Origin: BTUB01 sp964392765
Lineage (GTDB): Bacteria > Babelota > Babeliae > Babelales > Vermiphilaceae
Direction of reading: 5' to 3'
Assembly (NCBI GenBank): GCA_964392765.1
Contig: CAYMRF010000023.1
Span: forward strand, 1-20,223
Length of the DNA stretch: 20,223 bases
Translations under genes and position numbers: made by a program
The notes under the pieces: generated by a model
Told to the model about the DNA's origin: nothing
The model's database searches: none
Seen by the model: the letters and a program-made list of their open reading frames with translations, nothing else
Part shown: one piece after another, positions 7,185 through 14,772 of the stretch
How positions within the stretch are numbered: the first letter of the stretch is position 1
Layout: the number at the start of each line of letters is the position of its first letter

Positions 7185-7850
7185 CTATTTAGGGTTAGCT
7201 TTCGATGATATCAAGCAAGCCAATTCGTTTAATGACTGTTCAAGATTATCATTGATAATTTCATGATGATGTATTTTATCGGCAATTTCTTCATTAATCT
7301 CTTTTTTTGCTCGCTCAAGCCGTGCAACTCTTTGCTCATCAGTTTCTGAATTTCTTTTAAGTAAGCGTTTTTCTAATTCTTGAACGGGCGCAGTAACCCA
7401 GATTAAAACAGAATTGTTGATAGATTGAGCCACTGCTTTGGTGCCATCGCGATCGAGAATTATGATCAGATTTTTTCCACTATTAAGATCATTCACAATA
7501 GATCGGGGACAGCCATAAAACTTATTATACAAATTGGTAGTATACACAAAAAAATCAGAAGCTTGTTTTTCTAGAAATTCTTCTTGGGTTATGAAATGGT
7601 AGTCTCTACCATTAACTTCACCAGATCGTGGCAATCTGCATGTGTAGGTAATTACTTGCTCAGGAGTAAGATCTTTGGGCAACCTTTTTGCTAACTCGCT
7701 TACCAATGTTGATTTCCCCGCGCCACTCGGGCCATACACTATAAATAGTTTTCCTATTAATGATGGATTGTTTGATTGCATAGAAAAAGTCTTTACTGAG
7801 GCAATAAGAAATATACTTATAAAGATGAGTGTTTTTTTATAATTTTTCAT
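7185..7850 (-). CDS. gmk: guanylate kinase-like protein with signal peptide
   Basis: 221 aa. A guanylate kinase domain fills residues about 31-217: P-loop GPSGAGKS (40-47), the GMP-binding segment CRLPRSGEVNGRDYHFIT (71-88), NLYNKFYGCPRS (107-117), and the Arg-rich lid RLLKRNSETDEQRVARLERA (162-181), ending IINDNLEQSL. The catalytic and binding residues appear intact. The usual I-D-x-Q-G motif reads LDRDG. The enzyme normally converts GMP and ATP to GDP and ADP in the cytoplasm. Oddly, residues 1-23 form a signal peptide (KKTLIFISIFLIASVKTFS|MQS) matching the cleavage pattern of neighbouring secreted proteins. Starting at Met24 would give a normal-length cytosolic enzyme, but no ribosome binding site precedes that codon. 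The first ATG lies 5 nt after the M23 stop. Whether it is this cell's only guanylate kinase is unknown. Confidence 0.85.
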   Translation of the reverse strand: MKNYKKTLIFISIFLIASVKTFSMQSNNPSLIGKLFIVYGPSGAGKSTLVSELAKRLPKDLTPEQVITYTCRLPRSGEVNGRDYHFITQEEFLEKQASDFFVYTTNLYNKFYGCPRSIVNDLNSGKNLIIILDRDGTKAVAQSINNSVLIWVTAPVQELEKRLLKRNSETDEQRVARLERAKKEINEEIADKIHHHEIINDNLEQSLNELACLISSKANPK

Positions 7851-7855
7851 AATTA

Positions 7856-8728
7856 TTACATAAAAAATGAGAGTGGATTTAATTTTTTTCCATATGCTGA
7901 GATCTCAAAATGCAAATGAGAAGCATCTCTGCCTTTTTTCTTGCGGACATGGCCGGTAGCGCCGACTTTTCCGATCAATTGACCCTTATCCACCTTTTGA
8001 CCAACGGTTACTAATATTTTATCCAGATGGGCATAGCGAGTTTTATATTTGGTGTTATGAGAAATCAAAATAGTATTGCCATAACCAGGATCCATATGCG
8101 CTTGGATCACCATGCCATCAGCCGCAGCCATTACCGGAGTTCCTCGGCAGGCAGCCATATCGATGCCATAATGGAATCCCCATGATCTATCAGGCTTTCT
8201 GCGCGGGCCAAAGAATGAGGATAGCCAGAAATCAGAGCGCTTTATTGGCCATGCAAAATCAAAATCTTTAGGCGCATTTAATAGCGCGTCAGAATATTGC
8301 TGATTAATGGGAATAGTAATATTAGTCAGGCGGCGACTGCGACGAGCGCGCTTTTTCTTGCTTTGAGCAGTAACCGTTTTTCTCTTAATTTGATCGGTGT
8401 AATCGAGGAATTCATTCGGATCTAATTTTTTGAGAATGAAATCTAAGTTCTGCTTGCGGCAATATTCCATTGTGGATTTTTTGAGATAATTTGGCTCTCG
8501 ATTTACCACGATGAAAGAGTCTTTTGAATCGCTGGTCTCTTGTACCGCAATCTCACTATCCTCTCCGGCCTGTTCTTTCATCGCATTATATTCATTAAGA
8601 ATTTTTTTAACGGCAACCGTATATGCTCGATATTCTTCTTTGAGTTCAAGCATTTTTTGCGCCTGATCATGGAAGAAGCGGTACTCAATAATTAAAAGCG
8701 TGGTGAGGCCAAGCATGGCCAAAAGCAC
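7856..8728 (-). CDS. membrane-anchored M23 (LytM) peptidase
   Basis: 290 aa from the GTG at 8728. A membrane segment lies at about residues 1-15, then a helical stalk (about 20-55), a basic linker (KKKRARRSRR, 124-133), and a C-terminal M23 domain (about 165-290). Metal and catalytic residues are in place: H186 and D190 (FHYGID), H234 (YAHLD), H271 and H273 (HLHFE). This predicts zinc-dependent cleavage of peptidoglycan cross-bridges, or regulation of amidases, in the envelope. The frame stays open upstream of the GTG. An ATT at 8773 has GGAG at an ideal 7-nt spacing and adds IKYHTKHLGKIIIGC, a basic flank plus a longer membrane helix; GTG 8728 has no such site. The true start may thus be AUU. 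It lies in the long Bat transcript. Confidence 0.88.
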   Translation of the reverse strand: MLLAMLGLTTLLIIEYRFFHDQAQKMLELKEEYRAYTVAVKKILNEYNAMKEQAGEDSEIAVQETSDSKDSFIVVNREPNYLKKSTMEYCRKQNLDFILKKLDPNEFLDYTDQIKRKTVTAQSKKKRARRSRRLTNITIPINQQYSDALLNAPKDFDFAWPIKRSDFWLSSFFGPRRKPDRSWGFHYGIDMAACRGTPVMAAADGMVIQAHMDPGYGNTILISHNTKYKTRYAHLDKILVTVGQKVDKGQLIGKVGATGHVRKKKGRDASHLHFEISAYGKKLNPLSFFM

Positions 8729-8777
8729 GCAGCCGATAATTATTTTCCCCAGATGTTTTGTGTGGTACTTAATAGTT

Positions 8778-9545
8778 TTACTCCGAACTTTCTTTTTCTA
8801 ATGCCAGAAATTTTTTTTCTTCTTCATCGATTTTCACAATTATTTTTTTCAACACTTCTTGCGTAGCAGATCGATCAAAGGGGAGCGTACATAGACAAAG
8901 AGACAGAACATCAACTCCGATAAGTAATCTTTTTAATGTATTATAATTTTCTGGTCTGTGTATTGTTGGGTTATTTTCATTAGTGGCAATGATACTTAAA
9001 TACGGCGTTTCTGCATTCAGATCGTCATGTTTTATTATGATATTATTTTGTTGAAAATGGGGCGTCATCAGAGAAAGAAGTTTTTGATAGCCTTGAATAG
9101 TACAACTGTCTGTTTTGAGTTGTTTGAATAAATCGACAAAGCTAGAATCTTTGCATAACCGCTTTAAGAGTGTTCGAGAAGAAAAACCATGTTTACGTGA
9201 TCTTTTATATTCAGCTTGATCAGAGATGAAAAGTTTTATTGGTTTAGCGCCAGTCTCAAGTTTTGTACCACCTGAAGAAGCGAAGACTTCTTCAACAAGC
9301 ATCTTTTCAAAGAACTTAAAGTTATTATTTTGATTTTTATTCAAAGCAATCGCACATACGGAAGTGAAATTGCGCGTTAATGCCTGATGGGCTTCTGGTA
9401 ATTCGGCAAGCATAGCTCTTTTACTGTCAAAATCCGCTAACATTTCTTTTCTAACTTTCTTTGATGGCTTTTGCGGCGCTGCAAGTTTAGGTTCCATCGA
9501 ATATACTGATGTTCCTATTAATAAAAAAAGTAATAATTTTTTCAC
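8778..9545 (-). CDS. secreted protein, paralogue B of a tandem pair
   Basis: 255 aa, family not recognised. It starts at GTG, overlapping the stop of paralogue A (GTGA), with GGAG 8 nt upstream. Signal peptide 1-16 (MKKLLLFLLIGTSVYS), then MEPK. It aligns along its length with the upstream neighbour: KRAMLAELPEAH (43-54), FKFFEKMLVEEV, LFISDQAEYKRSRKHGFSSR, LLKRLCKDS, and IGVDVLSLCLCTLPFDR near the C-terminus. It ends in a charged helix. Its stop codon overlaps the probable ribosome binding site of the M23 gene. The pair is unusually close to envelope genes, but no function can be stated. Confidence 0.7.
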   Translation of the reverse strand: MKKLLLFLLIGTSVYSMEPKLAAPQKPSKKVRKEMLADFDSKRAMLAELPEAHQALTRNFTSVCAIALNKNQNNNFKFFEKMLVEEVFASSGGTKLETGAKPIKLFISDQAEYKRSRKHGFSSRTLLKRLCKDSSFVDLFKQLKTDSCTIQGYQKLLSLMTPHFQQNNIIIKHDDLNAETPYLSIIATNENNPTIHRPENYNTLKRLLIGVDVLSLCLCTLPFDRSATQEVLKKIIVKIDEEEKKFLALEKESSE

Positions 9546-10264
9546 GATATTTGCTCCAAACTTTTTTCTTTTTCTAATTCTTGAGTTAGTTGCTCTAATT
9601 CTTCTTGTATTATTGCAGCCATCATAATTAATTGCTTTCGCGTAGTTAATCGGTCAAAACTCAAAGTATCAGTACAAAGATTTAAAACGGATACCCCGAT
9701 AGATGCTTGCTGATTGAAGAAAAAATTTGTATGGGATAATGATGTTGCAGGAGGTTTAGGTTTGTTGGTTTTGTTTCTAATGCGATTCCATAGATCAATA
9801 TTTTCAGGATCATTGAGCAATCTATTTAATTGTGCTCGAGAGGAAAATCCATCGGGATTTTTTTCATCTTCATCTTGATCGCTGATAAAAAATGTGGTGG
9901 CATTATACATCGTATCGAATGCCGTTTGAATAGCATCCTTTTCTTGTTGCGTAGAATCAGGAGACTGATGAATACTATTACGCATAGCTTGTATGGGATG
10001 AGGTACTACTAATACCTGTTCTTTAAGCATTTGGTTAAAGAAATTGTAATTATCAGTTTCATGGTGTTTCAAAGAAAGAGCGCGTCTTTTGGTATATTGC
10101 AGTCTTAGTACTTTATGTGCTTCAGGCATTCCTGAAAGCATTGCTCTCTTTTGTTCAAAAGCAACTAAAATTGCTTTTTTTATGGGGTTTGCAACTACTT
10201 GTTGTTCCATGCTCAATATTGATGCGGGTACTAATGTAAAAAGTAATAACAAGCGAATATGCAT
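9542..10264 (-). CDS. secreted protein, paralogue A of a tandem pair
   Basis: 240 aa from the ATG at 10264; an in-frame start at 10312 would overlap batE and bury the signal peptide. The chosen start has AGGA upstream and gives a good signal peptide (MHIRLLLLFTLVPASILS, then MEQQ). Blocks shared with the next gene: KRAMLSGMPEAH, YNFFNQMLKEQV, FFISDQDEDEKNPDGFSSR, LNRLLNDPEN, and IGVSVLNLCTDTLSFDR. The C-terminal end is a Glu-rich helix. It begins 10 nt after the batE stop, so it appears to be part of the Bat transcript. No known domain is recognised; the sequence looks helical. The duplication is old, since the two proteins agree only in blocks. Confidence 0.7.
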   Translation of the reverse strand: MHIRLLLLFTLVPASILSMEQQVVANPIKKAILVAFEQKRAMLSGMPEAHKVLRLQYTKRRALSLKHHETDNYNFFNQMLKEQVLVVPHPIQAMRNSIHQSPDSTQQEKDAIQTAFDTMYNATTFFISDQDEDEKNPDGFSSRAQLNRLLNDPENIDLWNRIRNKTNKPKPPATSLSHTNFFFNQQASIGVSVLNLCTDTLSFDRLTTRKQLIMMAAIIQEELEQLTQELEKEKSLEQIS

Positions 10265-10274
10265 AAAATTCCTG

Positions 10275-10919
10275 TTATAGTATTTCGATTTTGTTATTTT
10301 CAATCCATCCAATGGAGCCGTTCCAATCTATTTTTACCCAACTGCCTTCGCTCGCAAGTACCTTCACTTCACTTGCAAGTGGTATTTGCGCTAATTGATG
10401 ATAGTGCACGTCTGGGCCAACATACGCCATGTTTTCGGCGCTCATTGCCAATGCAAAGGTGCTGGTATTAGTACGATACGATGCATAGGTGATTATTCCT
10501 GCACTTAAAACTAAGATGCCCAAAACACCCAGCATGATAAATCGTTTTGTGCGCCACAGTTTGCGATTAGTGAACAAAAATACACTAAATAAACAAAAAA
10601 ATAAAATTTGCAGCGGAAGCACCGGAACATTTTGCAAATGCGATGGATTCTTCAGTGAAATATTTAATTTATCGGCCACTAACTTGGTGTTATATTCACT
10701 GTTCGCTTTAATAGTTTTATCGCCTAATTTGCTCGCACGCTTCCAATACAAAAGTGCTTGCATATCATTGCCACTTTTATATGCACAGTTACCGAGATTA
10801 TACCAAACCGCAGCAGATTTTTTGGGAATTTTTTTATAAAGATTTTCTGCTTCTTTAAATTCTTTTTTTGCATAACATTGATTTGCTTGTAAAAAAATCT
10901 CTTGCGCGGAATTTTTCAT
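10275..10919 (-). CDS. batE: BatE-like protein: TPR, two membrane helices, SH3b
   Basis: 214 aa. Residues about 1-75 hold two TPR-like helical hairpins (QANQCYAKKEFKEAENLYKK and AAVWYNLGNCAYKSGNDMQA). Membrane helices lie at about 101-117 and 127-147. The C-terminal 150-214 is an SH3b-type domain (AYVGPD ... LASEVKVLASEGSWVKIDWNGSIGWI), probably on the outer side of the membrane. This order is that of BatE. The ATG overlaps the batD stop (ATGA), and its ribosome binding site AAGGAG is formed by the last Lys-Glu codons of batD. Bat proteins were first linked to aerotolerance in Bacteroides; their mechanism is not settled. Confidence 0.8.
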   Translation of the reverse strand: MKNSAQEIFLQANQCYAKKEFKEAENLYKKIPKKSAAVWYNLGNCAYKSGNDMQALLYWKRASKLGDKTIKANSEYNTKLVADKLNISLKNPSHLQNVPVLPLQILFFCLFSVFLFTNRKLWRTKRFIMLGVLGILVLSAGIITYASYRTNTSTFALAMSAENMAYVGPDVHYHQLAQIPLASEVKVLASEGSWVKIDWNGSIGWIENNKIEIL

Positions 10920-12859
10920 GATTGCTCCTTGCGCGGTAATTTTTCAATAATATCTACCCAATATAATGCTTGATCATATAAGTGCGAGTAAAAATAAGGA
11001 TCTTCTGATTTTTTATAAAAACCCGATTCAGCAATTTTAGTAAAGAAGAGCTTCCAATCAGCAATTGCTTGCGCTGATAAACCTGACGAAGCTAATTTTA
11101 ATTCGATCACTTCAGGCGATAATGCTGCTGGTTCAATAGCATAATGGGTAGAAAGAAGAGTAATAAAAATAGTATAAAATGAAGCATAATTGCCATTGTT
11201 ATGCGCTTGCTTAATCTGTTTACGTGCTTTAGCGTAGATTGAAGCTTTTGCATTCCATTGTGCAACTGTTCTATATAACCATGATTGATTCGTAGTAAGT
11301 AAAATAAACAAAAGCCATGCCACGCTTAAGAGTGCCATTAGAATCCAGAAAAAGGGCCATGGAACGAGAGCAAGTGATGGTGCAACCCAAGGACCATTTT
11401 GGGCAATAGGCTTAATATCGTTAGAATCTTCTATTTGAATTTCTGGCGCAATTTCCGGTTCTGCTATTATTTTTTTAGCCGGTGCGGCAGCGCTGCCCGT
11501 AATATGAATACTCAGTTCATTAGTTTTACGCGTTTTATAAGCGCGATCACGCGTATCAAAATAGGTAATCTCTTGCGCAGGAATTTGATAATCCCCTGGT
11601 TGCAACGCTTGCACAATGTATTCCATAGAATGAGTAGTCATTGCAGGATCGATTTTAGATGGCTCATTGGTATGTTTTGATTCATACCATTTTAGATTTT
11701 CTGATAATCCTGTAAGTGGTGGCATGGGCATCATATCAAAATCCCCATCGCCCGTGATTGCCAGCGCAAGTACCATTCCCTCGCCAACGCGTGCATGAGC
11801 GGGTTCAATTTTTGCAGAAAACCCAGAAATAGTTCCAATAAAAACAGGATTTTTTTGCGATGCGGGCAGTGCATCAACATTCAAGCTTATGGTATTGGAA
11901 TAGGTTCTTTTAACATTATTCTGCGCAAAGAAAAATGAAAACATATTGTTATTTGTTTGAGTGTTATAATCGATTGCATAGGCGGGAATTACTACATTGC
12001 CCGCCTTGGTAGGATATATATCCCATTTCCATTGTGCATAACGATGATCAATGCCATTGATTGTCTCATTTCCGGTAATAGGGCCCATTTTATTTTTTAA
12101 CGAAAAACTTTGCAAACTACTTTGATCGGGTTCTATCAGCGATTGTAGGCTCACCATTTGATCAGCAGTATAAAAGGTGAGTGTGCATTGCGCACGTTCG
12201 CCCACGCTTATGCGCTCTTTATTACAGGTTAAGCGCAGAAAACTTGCTTTTGATTTTGCATCGGTGCCACGCTTTGCATCAGCATATTTTTGCTCACTTG
12301 ATACATGGATGGTGATTGGCTCGGATTCCACCAGACTATTATTCTCGGTGATATGCGCAGGGCCAAGAGTGAAAGTGCCCGGTTCATCAATGCGAATTTG
12401 ATAGGTGTAGGTAGTGGAAGTATCTCCATTCACCATATTCATTTGAAATCCAGTGCGGCGAATACTGTATTTCTCTACATTTTTTATAACCGGATATTGG
12501 GCGGTGTTACTCGCATTATTCACAATCACATGTAATGCAAAGGGTTGGCCGACGCCTGCCTCTTTGATCGCTTGGTTATCGATGGTCGAAACTTTGAGTT
12601 GTACTGATGCTGCAAAGATGGAAGGGATGAAGAAGAGAGAGAGCATTAATGCCATTGCCGTTCGTATCCCTCTACTCGGACTTACGTCCTCCATTGGGAC
12701 GAACGGATTAAATAGTTTTTTTTGTATGTTTTTAATTTTTATATAAGTACTGCTTTTCAAATAACGAGCAAATTTCAAAATCGTTCGTCCCGATGGAGCG
12801 CTGAAAGCGCGAGTAGAGGGATACGAACGAGAGAAATCATTACCAACAATTGATGCCAT
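10916..12859 (-). CDS. batD: BatD-like envelope protein with N-terminal insertion
   Basis: 647 aa from the ATG at 12859. The BatD body has a signal peptide at residues 69-85 (MALMLSLFFIPSIFAAS), repeated beta-sandwich domains to about 460 (e.g. PGTFTLGPAHITENN and PGDYQIPAQEITYFDTRDRAYKTRK), one membrane helix at about 508-530, and a helical cytoplasmic tail. Residues 1-68 have no BatD character: they are the translation of the tail of batC plus the inverted-repeat element at 12659-12829. The 12859 start has a strong site (GGGAGG, 5 nt), located inside batC. Starts at 12655 or 12646 would give a normal signal peptide, but their upstream AGAGGG is 12 nt or more away. BatD is thought to be a periplasmic partner of BatA and BatB. 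Confidence 0.85.
   Translation of the reverse strand: MASIVGNDFSRSYPSTRAFSAPSGRTILKFARYLKSSTYIKIKNIQKKLFNPFVPMEDVSPSRGIRTAMALMLSLFFIPSIFAASVQLKVSTIDNQAIKEAGVGQPFALHVIVNNASNTAQYPVIKNVEKYSIRRTGFQMNMVNGDTSTTYTYQIRIDEPGTFTLGPAHITENNSLVESEPITIHVSSEQKYADAKRGTDAKSKASFLRLTCNKERISVGERAQCTLTFYTADQMVSLQSLIEPDQSSLQSFSLKNKMGPITGNETINGIDHRYAQWKWDIYPTKAGNVVIPAYAIDYNTQTNNNMFSFFFAQNNVKRTYSNTISLNVDALPASQKNPVFIGTISGFSAKIEPAHARVGEGMVLALAITGDGDFDMMPMPPLTGLSENLKWYESKHTNEPSKIDPAMTTHSMEYIVQALQPGDYQIPAQEITYFDTRDRAYKTRKTNELSIHITGSAAAPAKKIIAEPEIAPEIQIEDSNDIKPIAQNGPWVAPSLALVPWPFFWILMALLSVAWLLFILLTTNQSWLYRTVAQWNAKASIYAKARKQIKQAHNNGNYASFYTIFITLLSTHYAIEPAALSPEVIELKLASSGLSAQAIADWKLFFTKIAESGFYKKSEDPYFYSHLYDQALYWVDIIEKLPRKEQS
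12659..12829. repeat. paired inverted palindromic element at the batC/batD junction
   Basis: Two arms, 12659-12705 and 12782-12829, are inverted copies around a 76-bp AT-rich spacer. The outer 20 nt match perfectly (CGAGTAGAGGGATACGAACG and its complement); the next 17-nt blocks match with one difference. Each arm is itself a hairpin: CGTTCGT pairs with ACGAACG, CCC with GGG, and a short tip helix follows. The tip helices differ but both pair (GGAC/GTCC in the left arm, GCGC/GCGC in the right). This resembles REP/BIME or RPE-type palindromic elements. No direct target duplication is obvious. No other copy is in the window. All of it lies within the open frame upstream of the batD signal peptide. 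Confidence 0.85.
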
Positions 12860-13769
12860 TGTTGCCTCCCGTTTGCGATCCTGCCATTGCCTTAATCATC
12901 TTTTTATTTAACTCGGCATCTTTTTTCTCGCGTTCGTTCAGTGCACGCTCTAATGCTACTGAGAGTTTTTGAGGCTGCTCAGCATCAATTTTCCCTTGTT
13001 TGCCGGCTTGCTCTTTCTTGTTAGCATCAGCGGATTCTTTTTGCTGCTTTGCTTGCTCTTGTTTAGACTTTTGTTGCTGTGATTGATCGTTCTTCTGCTG
13101 CTCTTGCTTCTGCGAATCCTTATTCTCTTTTTCGCGTTTATCTTTTTTATCAGCTTCTTGTTTTTTATCTTTTTCTTGCTCTTTCTTATCTTTTTCGTTT
13201 TTTTGCTGGCCTTTTTTATTTTGTTTTTGATCAGAGTCTTTTTGATTATTGCCTTCTTGTTCTTTTTTATCCTGATTGTTTTCTTGCTGATCTTTCTCTT
13301 GGTTTTCTTTATCGTTCTCTTTATCCTGGTCCTTCTTATCTTGTTCTTCCTGCTTTTGTTGTTCGAGCATTTTCTTCACTATGTCTTTATTATGTTTTGC
13401 TTTTTCATGATGAGGATTTAAAGCGAGCACTTTATCATATGCATCGATGGCTTCTTGTAACTGCTTTAATTCAACATGCGCATTGCCCGCATTAAAGAAA
13501 GATTGTTCTTTAAGCTCTTGCACTGAAGCTTTTTCTGCTGCTTTGTTAAAGTAAGCCAGTGCTTTATCAAACTCTTTATTTTTAAATGCGCTCACGCCTG
13601 AATCATAGAGAATATCAGCGCGTTCAGGTTGATGCGCTAATATTCTTTGCAATTGTAGGCTTGCTTCGGGCCAATTTCCTTTGAGACTTTCAGAAATTGC
13701 ACGATCATAGTCGAAGAGGGCATACACTTGAAAAGAAATAAGAAGTAAAAATAATAATTGCTGTTTCAT
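12840..13769 (-). CDS. batC: BatC-like TPR protein with long charged tail
   Basis: 309 aa from the ATG at 13769, which overlaps the batB stop (ATGA); an ATG three codons upstream (13778) sits closer to AGGGA and is the alternative. Signal peptide about 1-17 (MKQQLLFLLLISFQVYA). TPR units at about 45-120 (ADILYDSGVSAFKNKEFDKALAYFNKA and SFFNAGNAHVELKQLQEAIDAYDKVLALNP). Residues about 136-263 are low complexity, almost only K, E, D, Q and N, and must be extended and very hydrophilic. The C-terminus has a helix (SVALERALNEREKKDAELNKKM) and ends GGNNGINCW. TPR plus a charged tail is typical of BatC, which is thought to scaffold the Bat complex. Its last codons contain the ribosome binding site and first codons of batD. 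Confidence 0.82.
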   Translation of the reverse strand: MKQQLLFLLLISFQVYALFDYDRAISESLKGNWPEASLQLQRILAHQPERADILYDSGVSAFKNKEFDKALAYFNKAAEKASVQELKEQSFFNAGNAHVELKQLQEAIDAYDKVLALNPHHEKAKHNKDIVKKMLEQQKQEEQDKKDQDKENDKENQEKDQQENNQDKKEQEGNNQKDSDQKQNKKGQQKNEKDKKEQEKDKKQEADKKDKREKENKDSQKQEQQKNDQSQQQKSKQEQAKQQKESADANKKEQAGKQGKIDAEQPQKLSVALERALNEREKKDAELNKKMIKAMAGSQTGGNNGINCW

Positions 13770-14770
13770 AATAACCATTCAATCCCTAAAAGAATAAAGC
13801 TCACTAATAAAAACCATGGGTACTGTTCTTCTCGCTGCGCCATGGTGCGCTCTTCAATCATCTGCTTTTCTCGTTTTTGCACCAATTGAATTAATTGTTT
13901 AAGATCTTGATTATCAGCGGTAGGATGCACATAGATGCCACCCAAATCCTGGGCAAGATTTTGTAAGATTTGCTCATTCAATTGTGAGATCACTACATTG
14001 CCATCCCGATCTTTCAAATGGCCCGATTGTTTACCAAACTGATCATAGAGTGGAATTGGCGCGCCTTGTTGAGTGCCGATACCGATAGTGAAAATGGTGA
14101 GCCCTTGTTGCTGAGCTTCATCTTTATATGCAGCAAGGTTACTTGAAAAATCTTCTCCATCAGTAAAAATAACCAGTAATTTATTTTTTTGGCTTCCGCT
14201 TTGTTTAAAAGCATCTAATGCTTGTGCAAGCGCTTGATCAAGCGCGGTTGATCCAGATGCAATAGTATCCACATCGATTTGATTAAGATACATAAAAAAT
14301 GCATTGCGATCACGCGTGAGCGGACATTGTACAAAACTTGAGCCAGAAAAAAGAATGAGGCCAATTCTTTCAGACGGAAGAGAATTCACCAAAGTGGTAA
14401 TTTTTTGTTTGGCAAATTCTAAGCGATTAGGAGAAATATCTTGCGCCAGCATACTGCGGGAAATATCAAGCGCTATAAATAGATCGCGCCCTTCTTGTAC
14501 TACTTTTTCTTCCTTGGTATTCCAACATGGATGGAGCAGCGTAAGAAAAATAAAAAGTAATCCGATTGCCCAGAGGATGCTTTTGAGAGTGATACGAAAC
14601 TGGCCCGTGTTATGCAAAAATTTAATGCCATTCACTCGCTTGCCCAAAAGAGAAATAAGTTGAGCGCTGCGGGTCCACCGATACACAAGAAAGCCAGCGG
14701 CTATGATAAAAAGAATAAGATATTTACAATTTTCAGGCTGTGCCCAAATGATTCCAAACCAACTATTCAT
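13766..14770 (-). CDS. batB: BatB-like VWA membrane protein
   Basis: 334 aa from the ATG at 14770, 2 nt after the batA stop; an in-frame TTG at 14788 would add six residues overlapping batA. Two membrane helices lie at about 17-32 and 63-80. A von Willebrand factor A domain follows with a complete metal-ion-dependent adhesion site: DISRS (102-106, the D-x-S-x-S motif), T175 in SGSTALDQ, and D204 in FTDGED. The C-terminal helix (about 316-334) returns to the membrane. VWA domains bind partner proteins through a divalent metal. Length and layout match BatB, placing the domain on one face of the inner membrane together with BatA. batC follows with an ATGA overlap. Confidence 0.87.
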   Translation of the reverse strand: MNSWFGIIWAQPENCKYLILFIIAAGFLVYRWTRSAQLISLLGKRVNGIKFLHNTGQFRITLKSILWAIGLLFIFLTLLHPCWNTKEEKVVQEGRDLFIALDISRSMLAQDISPNRLEFAKQKITTLVNSLPSERIGLILFSGSSFVQCPLTRDRNAFFMYLNQIDVDTIASGSTALDQALAQALDAFKQSGSQKNKLLVIFTDGEDFSSNLAAYKDEAQQQGLTIFTIGIGTQQGAPIPLYDQFGKQSGHLKDRDGNVVISQLNEQILQNLAQDLGGIYVHPTADNQDLKQLIQLVQKREKQMIEERTMAQREEQYPWFLLVSFILLGIEWLL

Positions 14771-14772
14771 CG

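Noticed and set aside
7185..7781. Met24 of the guanylate kinase as true start, giving a standard cytosolic enzyme.
   Set aside because: No ribosome binding site before that ATG, and the upstream 23 codons form a signal peptide matching the local cleavage pattern; kept only as an alternative.
10265..10312. N-terminal extension of secreted paralogue A to the ATG at 10312.
   Set aside because: It overlaps batE, places 16 polar residues before the signal peptide, and the ATG at 10264 has its own AGGA.
13079..13495. Long hydrophobic plus-strand ORFs opposite batC.
   Set aside because: They are the complement of the Lys/Glu/Gln-rich batC tail (AAA/GAA/CAA codons read as Phe/Leu), a composition artefact.
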